Positions 6,485-11,697 of a stretch of DNA of 13,047 bases are shown one piece after another. The first letter of the stretch is position 1, and each line of letters starts with the position of its first letter. Made by a program: the position numbers and the translations under genes. This DNA comes from DASPKS01 sp035628035 (GTDB taxonomy: Bacteria > Bacteroidota > Rhodothermia > Rhodothermales > Rubricoccaceae). The notes beneath the pieces are model-generated. The model ran no database searches. It had not been told where the DNA came from and worked only from the letters and a program-made list of their open reading frames with translations. Location of the stretch: positions 1 through 13,047 of the forward strand of contig DASPKS010000134.1 in the NCBI GenBank assembly GCA_035628035.1, written 5' to 3'.

Positions 6485-7315
6485 ATGCCGCTGTTCGAGA
6501 ACCAGGTCGTTGTCATCACCGGGGCAGGGCGCGGGATCGGCGCCGCCGCCGCCCGCCTCTTCGCCCGCGAGGGCGCCCGCGTCGTCGTGAACGACCTCGA
6601 CCTCGAACCGGCGGAGGCCGTCGTCGCCGAGATCGAGGCGGCCGGCGGCGCGGCGCTCGCCGTGCCGGGCAGCGTGACGGACCCGCCCTTCCCCGAGTAC
6701 CTCCTCGAGCGCGCCGTCGACGCCTACGGCAAGCTCAACGTGCTCGTGAACAACGCGGGCTTCCTCTGGGACGGGATGCTCCACACGATGACCGACGAGC
6801 AGTGGCTCCGCGTGCTGGAGGTCCACACCTTCGCGCCGTTCCGGCTCATCCGCGCGGCGGCGAAGCACCTCCGCGAGCCGGCCAAGCGCGAGCTGGAGGC
6901 GGGGCGGCCATTCTCCGAGAACCGCTGCATCATCAACATCTCGTCGACCTCCGGGCTGCATGGGAACGTCGGGCAGGCCAACTACGCCACGGCCAAGATG
7001 GGCGTGGTGGGGCTCACGAAAACCGTGGCGAAGGAATGGGGGCGGTTCGGCATCCGGTGCAACGCCGTCGCGTTCGGGTTCATCGACACGCGGATGACGC
7101 GGCCCAAGGAGGAAGGCGAGGCCATCGAGGTTGGCGGGAAGGAAATCGTGCAGGGGATCCCCGAGGCGATGCGCGGGCGGGCGTTCACCAACAACCCGCT
7201 CGGCCGCCCCGGCACCGACGAGGAGGCGGCCGGCGGCATCCTCCTAATGGCCTCGCCGCTGGCCGGCTACGTCACCGGCCACACGCTGGAGGTGACAGGC
7301 GGCGCGGGGATCTGA
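6485..7315 (+). CDS. SDR dehydrogenase, MFE-2/FabG-like
   Basis: The 276-residue protein is a classical short-chain dehydrogenase. It has the cofactor loop TGAGRGIG at 12-19, NDLD near 36-39 where the second beta-strand ends, NNAG at 89-92, Ser154 in NISSTSG, and Tyr167-x3-Lys171 in YATAK. The acidic residue after strand two favours NAD over NADP. The catalytic tetrad Asn of many SDRs is replaced by His114 in VHTFAPF. This agrees with peroxisomal multifunctional enzyme 2 (HSD17B4) type dehydrogenases, which have VHLRGSF there; GLHGNVGQANYATAKMG is also close to that subgroup. A role as (R)-3-hydroxyacyl-CoA dehydrogenase is therefore likely. It lies 12 nt after the MaoC gene; the pair would mirror the dehydrogenase and hydratase domains fused in eukaryotic MFE-2, here as separate genes. 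There is no signal peptide, so it is cytoplasmic. FabG-like reductase activity is the alternative. Confidence 0.92.
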   Translation: MPLFENQVVVITGAGRGIGAAAARLFAREGARVVVNDLDLEPAEAVVAEIEAAGGAALAVPGSVTDPPFPEYLLERAVDAYGKLNVLVNNAGFLWDGMLHTMTDEQWLRVLEVHTFAPFRLIRAAAKHLREPAKRELEAGRPFSENRCIINISSTSGLHGNVGQANYATAKMGVVGLTKTVAKEWGRFGIRCNAVAFGFIDTRMTRPKEEGEAIEVGGKEIVQGIPEAMRGRAFTNNPLGRPGTDEEAAGGILLMASPLAGYVTGHTLEVTGGAGI

Positions 7316-7320
7316 GCCGC

Positions 7321-7351
7321 TTGTACGGGCGGATGGGCTGACGTACCCTAG
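7321..7351 (+). promoter_or_regulatory. Possible promoter for the T9SS-exported protein gene
   Basis: TTG at 7321-7323 is followed after 20 nt by TACCCTAG at 7344-7351, a partial fit to TTTG-N19/21-TAnnTTTG. The spacing equals that of the better candidate at 9268-9297, and both begin CTTGTA. It predicts a start near 7356 and a leader of about 22 nt. The -7 box overlaps the inverted repeat at 7341-7361. Confidence 0.3.
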
Positions 7352-7361
7352 CAGGGTACGT
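7341..7361. repeat. Perfect 9-bp inverted repeat with 3-nt centre
   Basis: ACGTACCCT (7341-7349) and AGGGTACGT (7353-7361) are perfect reverse complements around AGC. The element sits in the 62-nt gap between the SDR stop and ATG 7378. It could be an operator overlapping the promoter, or a hairpin ending the MaoC-SDR transcript, although no T-run follows. The half-site AGGGTACG recurs exactly at 9272-9279. Confidence 0.6.
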
Positions 7362-7377
7362 TCTCGGTGAGCGTCCT

Positions 7378-8244
7378 ATGGCCTCCCTCGTTCGCTTCAC
7401 GTTCGCGGCCTTCCCGCTCCTCGCGCTCTTGCAGGCGCCTTCCGCCACGGCGCAGGCGCCCAACCCCTGCTTTCCTGCGCCGTCCAACTCCGCCGACTAC
7501 TTCCCCTTCGTGGTGGGCACCCGCTGGACGTACAACTACTTCGAAGAGTATTACCAGGCAGGTGGACAGAACGGCTATACCCGGACGGGCACCTACACGA
7601 TCCAGCTCCTCTCGGTGGACTGCGGCCCGGAGAGGGCTACCTACACCGTCCTCGAGCGGTGGCAGTACGACGGAGGAGGGGAGAGCTCGTGGAATTCTGT
7701 CATGCGTGAAAGCGAGGCGGGCCAGATCACCTTTCTGCCCTCCCTCGCAAGCCTGACCCGGACCTTCCCGAGGTACGGCCCTGCCTCTGGGCCCAGCAGT
7801 CTGCTTTTCAACCCCGGCTACACCCTGTGGTGCGGCTATGGCTCTGGGTCTTCCGTGATGGAACTGGCACGGGACATAGGTATGACCCACCATTCTTTTG
7901 CCCGCACCTACATGGGTTACCGCTGTGTGCGAACGCTCAACCTTACAGCGGTAGTCGTAGACGCCGAGCCGCCCGCTGTCCCAACCGCGGCTTTCGGCCT
8001 CCGCGTGTTCCCCAACCCCGCACGGGACGCCGTCCGGGTGACCGTAAGCGGTAGGGACAGCGAGCGCGTCGTGCTGGACCTGCTCGACGTGCAGGGCCGG
8101 GAAGTCCGCAGCTTCGGCCAGACCGTGGTAAGCGGTTCGCCGATTCGCCTTGACGTGCGGGGCCTCCCGAGCGGGTCCTATTTCCTGCGCGCGACCTCCA
8201 CGGAGAGCCGGATGGCGGTGTCCGCCTTAGCAGTAGTTCAGTAG
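7378..8244 (+). CDS. Secreted protein with T9SS type A sorting domain
   Basis: The 288-residue product has a Sec signal peptide (hydrophobic FAAFPLLALL, cleavage probably after ATAQ near 26). A unique domain follows (about 27-200), then a type A C-terminal sorting domain from about 206. The sorting domain shows LRVFPNPARD (208-217), VVLDLLDVQGREV (231-243) and LPSGSYFLRA (263-272), the standard TIGR04183-type pattern. This means export across the outer membrane by the type IX secretion system and probable attachment to surface lipopolysaccharide. The passenger domain contains four cysteines (31, 82, 152, 183) and FPFVVGTRWTYNYFEEYY near 42-59. I do not recognise a catalytic motif. The 7690-7930 stretch looks less GC-biased than neighbouring genes, perhaps because the passenger evolves quickly. 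The start at 7378 gives the full signal. DinB-like and lipoprotein genes follow closely. Confidence 0.88.
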   Translation: MASLVRFTFAAFPLLALLQAPSATAQAPNPCFPAPSNSADYFPFVVGTRWTYNYFEEYYQAGGQNGYTRTGTYTIQLLSVDCGPERATYTVLERWQYDGGGESSWNSVMRESEAGQITFLPSLASLTRTFPRYGPASGPSSLLFNPGYTLWCGYGSGSSVMELARDIGMTHHSFARTYMGYRCVRTLNLTAVVVDAEPPAVPTAAFGLRVFPNPARDAVRVTVSGRDSERVVLDLLDVQGREVRSFGQTVVSGSPIRLDVRGLPSGSYFLRATSTESRMAVSALAVVQ

Positions 8245-8261
8245 ACGCGGCGCTTCTCTCG

Positions 8262-8744
8262 ATGGACGCCGTCGCTGACGACCTCCGCCGCACGGTCGCG
8301 CACGCGGCCGAGGCGATGCTCCTGCTGAGCGACGAACAAGCCGCGCGGCGGCCCGCGCCGGGCAAGTGGTCGCCGAAGGAGATCGTGGGCCACCTCATCG
8401 ACTCGGCCTCGAACAACCACGCGCGGTTCGTCCGCGCGCAGGGGCAGGACGACCTCGTCTTCCCCGGCTACGACCAGGAGGCGTGGGTGCGCGTGCAGCG
8501 GTATCAGGAGGTGCCATGGCCGCTCCTCGTCGCGCTCTGGCGGGATTTCAACCTCCTCCTCGCGCACGTCATCGAGGCCACGCCGGAGGACGAGCGGCTG
8601 CAGCCGCGGCACCCGCACAGCCTCCACCGGGTTGCGTGGGTACCGGTGCCCGAGGACGCGCCCGCCACGCTCGACTACCTTATGCGCGACTACGTAGGCC
8701 ACCTCCGCCACCACCTCCGGCAGATCCTATCCATTGCGCTGTGA
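8262..8744 (+). CDS. DinB-superfamily four-helix protein
   Basis: This 160-residue cytoplasmic protein fits the DinB/YfiT-like four-helix bundle. Its likely metal ligands are His44 in KEIVGHLIDSA and His147 with His151 in YVGHLRHHLRQI, the usual three-histidine site. Features of the DinB_2 subgroup are RPAPGKWSPKEIVGHL (30-45) and VFPGYDQEAW (66-75). Such proteins bind divalent metal, and some act as thiol-dependent transferases (bacillithiol, mycothiol or glutathione). The particular activity here is unknown. It begins 17 nt after the T9SS cargo gene and ends 5 nt before the next lipoprotein gene, so it may share a transcript with both. No Shine-Dalgarno sequence is visible. The family call is firm, the reaction is not. 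Confidence 0.88.
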   Translation: MDAVADDLRRTVAHAAEAMLLLSDEQAARRPAPGKWSPKEIVGHLIDSASNNHARFVRAQGQDDLVFPGYDQEAWVRVQRYQEVPWPLLVALWRDFNLLLAHVIEATPEDERLQPRHPHSLHRVAWVPVPEDAPATLDYLMRDYVGHLRHHLRQILSIAL

Positions 8745-8749
8745 TCCCG

Positions 8750-9250
8750 ATGCGCGACCTTAACTGGCTACGGCTCCTCCTCGTTCTGATCACGCTCGCC
8801 GCATGTGCGGCTCCGCGCCAAAGGGAGGCAGCCCCCACCTCTGCGGCCGGAAGCACCCGCGTAACGGACCTCGGCACGCTGCGCTGGATCGAGGGGCGGT
8901 GGCGCGGCACGCTGCCCGACGGCGGCTTCTTCTTCGAGGGCTACCGCTTCGCCAACGACTCCACGATCCTCACCTACACCTACCCCGACTCCACCTCCCT
9001 CACCCCGAGCGACAGCGGCGCGATCACGCTGCGTGGCGGTGTCGTGGCGACGGGGAGCGGCGGGTCTCGCTGGATAGCGACGGCGCTTCGCGAGGGGTTC
9101 GTCCGCTTCGACCCGCGGGAGGGCGCGCGCAACAATTTCGTCTGGGAACGGCTCTCCGACGACGCCTGGCGAGCGATCCTGCTCTGGCCCGCTACCGCCG
9201 ACCGGCCGGCGCGCGAGGTGGTCTATCCCATGCGGCGGCTCCGCAGGTGA
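8750..9250 (+). CDS. Small lipoprotein, DUF6265/lipocalin-like
   Basis: The 166-residue product starts MRDLNWLRLLLVLITLAAC, a lipoprotein signal with lipobox LAAC and cysteine 19. The mature part is mostly predicted beta-strand and opens with LGTLRWIEGRWRGTLPDGG, which resembles the WxxGxWxG start of small calycin/lipocalin-like domains such as DUF6265. The rest (FFFEGYRFANDSTILTYTYPDST, ARNNFVWERLSDDAWRAILLW) continues as beta-hairpins. It probably binds a small ligand or is a structural envelope lipoprotein; the ligand is unknown. The start at 8750 is 5 nt after the DinB stop and produces the lipobox; longer readings of this frame run back through the DinB gene and are not supported. It is probably the last gene of this stretch. 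Confidence 0.75.
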   Translation: MRDLNWLRLLLVLITLAACAAPRQREAAPTSAAGSTRVTDLGTLRWIEGRWRGTLPDGGFFFEGYRFANDSTILTYTYPDSTSLTPSDSGAITLRGGVVATGSGGSRWIATALREGFVRFDPREGARNNFVWERLSDDAWRAILLWPATADRPAREVVYPMRRLRR

Positions 9251-9267
9251 CGCGCCCTGACATGGCC

Positions 9268-9297
9268 TTGTAGGGTACGGGCCTGCACGCTAGGTTG
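9268..9297 (+). promoter_or_regulatory. Bacteroidota-type promoter for the DUF1801-methyltransferase pair
   Basis: TTG at 9268-9270 and TAGGTTG at 9291-9297 are separated by exactly 20 nt, matching the Bacteroidota -33/-7 layout with a single-base shortening of TAnnTTTG. It predicts transcription starting near 9302-9304 and a leader of about 20 nt before ATG 9322. This is the best promoter candidate in the window. Confidence 0.5.
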
Positions 9298-9307
9298 CCC
9301 GTATCCC
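9273..9307. repeat. Imperfect inverted repeat overlapping the 9268 promoter
   Basis: GGGTACGGGC (9273-9282) pairs with GCCCGTATCCC (9297-9307) as a 10-bp stem with one bulged T (9304) and a 14-nt loop. It spans the -7 element and the predicted transcription start. It could be an operator, or a hairpin terminating the upstream lipoprotein transcript, though no T-run follows. Confidence 0.45.
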
Positions 9308-9321
9308 CAACAGGAACGCCC

Positions 9322-9768
9322 ATGGCCAGCAGCCGAGCCGCCACCGTCGACGCCTACCTCAACGAGCTGCCCGAGGACCGGCGCGCCGTCGTCTCCGCCG
9401 TGCGGAAGGTGATCAAGAAGAACCTCCCGAAGGGCTACCAGGAGACGATGAACTGGGGGATGATCGTGTACGAGATCCCGCTGGAGCGCTACCCCGACAC
9501 GTACAACGGGCAGCCGCTCGGGTACGCCGCCCTCGCTGCGCAGAAGAACTACTACGCGCTCTACCTCCTCGGTCCGTACGGCGACCCCGCCCAGAGGGCG
9601 CGGCTCCAGGAAGCGTTCGACCGTGCGGGGAAGAAGATGGACATGGGGAAGTCGTGTCTCCGCTTCCGCCGCCTCGAAGACCTCCCGCTCGACGTGATCG
9701 GGGAGGTGGTGGCGAGCACGCCGCCGGAGGCGTGGATCGCGCAGGTCGAGGCGTCGCGGCAGAAGTAG
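9322..9768 (+). CDS. DUF1801 family protein
   Basis: This 148-residue cytoplasmic protein matches the DUF1801 (YdhG-like) family. It has VDAYLNELPEDRRAVVSAVRKVI at the start, MNWGMIVYEIP (43-53), LAAQKNYYALYLLGPYG (71-87) and GKSCLRFRRLEDLPLDVIGEVV (109-130). Family members are related in fold to the iron chaperone frataxin-like/Fra group, but most have no assigned function, so no role is claimed. The start ATG 9322 was chosen over the TTG at 9295 because that TTG lies inside the predicted promoter -7 element. The methyltransferase gene starts 13 nt downstream, so the two are probably co-transcribed. AGGA a few bases before the start is a weak ribosome-binding sequence. Confidence 0.9.
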   Translation: MASSRAATVDAYLNELPEDRRAVVSAVRKVIKKNLPKGYQETMNWGMIVYEIPLERYPDTYNGQPLGYAALAAQKNYYALYLLGPYGDPAQRARLQEAFDRAGKKMDMGKSCLRFRRLEDLPLDVIGEVVASTPPEAWIAQVEASRQK

Positions 9769-9781
9769 CGCGCGCGGCCCT

Positions 9782-10453
9782 ATGGATCCCGCCCCCTCGC
9801 GCGTCCGGGAGGACTTCGACCGGATCGCGCGGCTGACGACGCCGGAGGCCGACCGGGGCACGCGCTACGACGCGTTCCTGCTACGGCACCTGCCCGGCGG
9901 AAGGGTTCTCGACGTGGGCTGCGGCACGGGCGTACTCACACGGAAGCTGTCGGCGCGCGCCACGCACGTGACCGGCCTTGACCTCTCGTCTGAGATGATC
10001 CGCCGGGCACGAGCGGGGTCTTCCGGCCTGTCCAACGTCACCTACGTCGAGGGGGACCTGCTGACCGCCGACCTCCCCCCCGCCTCCTTCGACGGCATCG
10101 TCACTGCAGCCACGCTGCACCACCTCCCGCTAGAGCCGGCGCTCACCCGGCTGAGAGCGCTCCTCACGCCCGGCGGCGTCCTCGTCGTCCACGACCTTCT
10201 TGCCTCCAACGGATGGGCGGACCGTGCTCTCGACTTCGTGCGCTTCCCGGTATCGGTGGCCCTCCGCTTCGTGCAGACGGGACAGCTCCGTTCCTCGCGC
10301 GCACTGCGCGCCGCGTGGGCCGAGCATGGCCGCGGCGAGCAGTACATGACGGCCCGTGAGGTCCACGCGATGTGCGACCGCTACCTCCCCGGCGGCAGGG
10401 TCCACCTCCACTTGCTCTGGCGGTACACCATCGTCTGGCAGGCCCCCCGTTAA
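9782..10453 (+). CDS. Class I SAM-dependent methyltransferase
   Basis: The 223-residue protein has a typical Rossmann methyltransferase core. Motif I is VLDVGCGTG at 42-50, the acidic residue after strand two is Asp67 in GLDLSSEMI, motif II is EGDLLTADLPPASFDGIV (90-107), and LHHLPLEPALTRLRALLTPGGVLVVHD (112-138) covers motifs III and IV. The N-terminal DFDRIARLTTP and C-terminal LHLLWRYTIVWQA segments are the usual caps of small-molecule methyltransferases (UbiE/Methyltransf_11-25 group). The acceptor substrate cannot be identified. It lies 13 nt after the DUF1801 gene and ends at 10453, followed by the longest non-coding stretch in the window. The start at 9782 gives a normal family N-terminus. 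No Shine-Dalgarno sequence is visible. Confidence 0.9.
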   Translation: MDPAPSRVREDFDRIARLTTPEADRGTRYDAFLLRHLPGGRVLDVGCGTGVLTRKLSARATHVTGLDLSSEMIRRARAGSSGLSNVTYVEGDLLTADLPPASFDGIVTAATLHHLPLEPALTRLRALLTPGGVLVVHDLLASNGWADRALDFVRFPVSVALRFVQTGQLRSSRALRAAWAEHGRGEQYMTAREVHAMCDRYLPGGRVHLHLLWRYTIVWQAPR

Positions 10454-10715
10454 CCCACTCTCGGGTGCGAGAATGGCACAAGAGGGGTTGTGCAGGCCGT
10501 CGGACAGCATGCCCGCGCGATTGCACACGCCGCTCGGTTTCTCAACGGCAACGCCGGGGCAATAGACCCAGGATGCCCACGTTTTTTGATTGATTGAGCC
10601 ATTTGCTGCGCCCTAGCCCCCAAGATTCACCGTTCCCGTGGGGGGCCCGGCCCGATGCTTGCGTGGTTCCTCCTACAGCACTCCCCGTCTCCTCTCCTAC
10701 ACAGCCCTGAGAGCT
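10454..10715. other. 262-nt intergenic region with AT-rich island
   Basis: No credible gene is visible. The stretch holds a possible weak terminator (10557-10587), then an AT-rich island at 10581-10604 with the tandem TTGATTGATTGA. This stands out in a 69% GC window and may be promoter-related. A TTG in this island and TAGCC at 10614 are 21 nt apart, but the -7 match is poor. About 100 nt of pyrimidine-rich leader precede ATG 10716. Confidence 0.5.
10557..10587 (+). terminator. Weak candidate terminator after the methyltransferase gene
   Basis: GGGCA (10557-10561) pairs with TGCCC (10574-10578) around a 12-nt loop, followed by ACG and six T (10582-10587). The stem is short and lies about 100 nt after the stop at 10453, so this is tentative. 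Confidence 0.3.
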
Positions 10716-11195
10716 ATGCCGTACCTCCCTGTGCTCCGCCTGCCCGTGGCTGCTCGCTTTGTAGTCATCCTTGTTTTCGCCATGCTTGCCACGGAGGCGG
10801 GTGCCCAGTCGAGATCGGGGGGCGCGGCGCGGGTTGGGGCGGCGGCTTCAGCGGCCTCGGCCCGGATGGCACTCGACACCTACTGGAGCGGCGCGCGGGT
10901 GTGGGTGGGCGCGATGCCGGGCGCGGTCGTCGTCCGTCTCTCGGATCGAAGCGGTACCGTGGACCTCACCTTCTCGCCGGAGGCCGTCCGCTCGTGGGCG
11001 GCGCGGCCCGCGGCGTCCGAACTGACCACCGGCGCCGACGCGCTCGCCTTCCGGCAGCGCGGGGACGAGATCACGCTCCACGCACGCGGCAGCGCTGAGG
11101 CGACCCAGCTGGCCTTGTCGCCTGCGCAGCGGGGCCTGTTCGTCGAGCGCATGCGGACCGCGGCCCGTCGCGCTGGGCAGACGGTGCTGGGCTAA
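10716..11195 (+). CDS. Small secreted protein of unknown function
   Basis: I do not recognise this 159-residue protein. It starts with a Sec signal (LPVAARFVVILVFAMLATEAGAQ, cleavage after GAQ or AGA near residue 30), then an Ala/Ser/Arg-rich linker. The mature part, about 50-159, reads as a mainly beta domain (VWVGAMPGAVVVRLSDRSGTVDLTFSPEAVRSWAARP) followed by EITLHARGSAEATQLALSPAQRGLFVERMRTAARRA. It has no cysteines, lipobox or sorting domain, so it is probably periplasmic. ATG 10716 was chosen because it places the signal at the N-terminus; in-frame GTG 10638 would add 26 residues without a signal pattern. It faces the convergent membrane-protein gene with a 31-nt gap containing short overlapping GCTCG/CGAGC hairpins that may act as a bidirectional stop. 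Confidence 0.7.
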   Translation: MPYLPVLRLPVAARFVVILVFAMLATEAGAQSRSGGAARVGAAASAASARMALDTYWSGARVWVGAMPGAVVVRLSDRSGTVDLTFSPEAVRSWAARPAASELTTGADALAFRQRGDEITLHARGSAEATQLALSPAQRGLFVERMRTAARRAGQTVLG

Positions 11196-11226
11196 GGGCT
11201 CGAACGAGCGCCGCTCGGGCGGCCGT

Positions 11227-11688
11227 TCAGGATTCGCTCTGCGCGTCGGCCATCGCGCGGAGCGCTTCGTAGGCACCGGCGAGCAGGAGCCAGAGGGCGG
11301 TAGTGATGGCCACGCCCATCACGACGAAGCCGAGCGCGACGAACGTCCCGATCACCGAGACACCAAGGTTCACCCCGCGATCGCCTACCGCCGCGGCCAC
11401 CGGGACGACGATGAGCAGCGCCCCCATCGCCACGAGAAGCGACCGTACGAGCACCTGCCGTTGTGCGGGGCTCAGCACGAGCCCGTCCAGCACGGCCGCG
11501 ATGCCGAGGTAGAGGAGCCCGCCTGTGAGGACGCTCGTGTGAGCGGCGCGCCACGAGCGTTCGGCGTCGGCGCCCCACTCGAACCGGATGGCGGCCGCGA
11601 AGGGCAGGCCCAGGAGGATCCCGCCGAACAGCAGCACGGCCCCGTAGAAAACGATGAGGCGGCGCGCGTGGAGGAGCGAGGTCGGCAC
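11227..11688 (-). CDS. Four-helix membrane protein of unknown function
   Basis: The 153-residue product has four clear transmembrane segments, at about 11-34, 51-71, 80-101 and 110-139, with short polar loops and no signal peptide. The start is GTG at 11688, 9 nt after the stop of the aryl-CoA ligase gene; no ATG lies near the N-terminus. Its topology and length recall styrene oxide isomerase-like four-helix membrane proteins, and His50 in RAAHTSVL lies at the head of helix two, where that family has a heme-ligating His. Sequence similarity is too weak to assert this from reading alone. Other small uncharacterised membrane proteins are equally possible. The tight coupling to the ligase gene suggests a joint role in aromatic acid use, for instance uptake or intermediate conversion (inferred). 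Confidence 0.75.
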   Translation of the reverse strand: MPTSLLHARRLIVFYGAVLLFGGILLGLPFAAAIRFEWGADAERSWRAAHTSVLTGGLLYLGIAAVLDGLVLSPAQRQVLVRSLLVAMGALLIVVPVAAAVGDRGVNLGVSVIGTFVALGFVVMGVAITTALWLLLAGAYEALRAMADAQSES

Positions 11689-11697
11689 GGCGATCCC

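Noticed and set aside
5855..6961. A minus-strand open frame of 368 codons across the lipoprotein, MaoC and SDR genes
   Set aside because: It crosses three convincing plus-strand genes and their gaps; its Arg/His/Glu-rich sequence shows no fold signature.
11198..11217. GCTCG/CGAGC hairpins between convergent genes as a definite terminator
   Set aside because: Stems are only 4-5 bp, overlap each other and lack a T-run on either strand, so I mention them only as a possibility.
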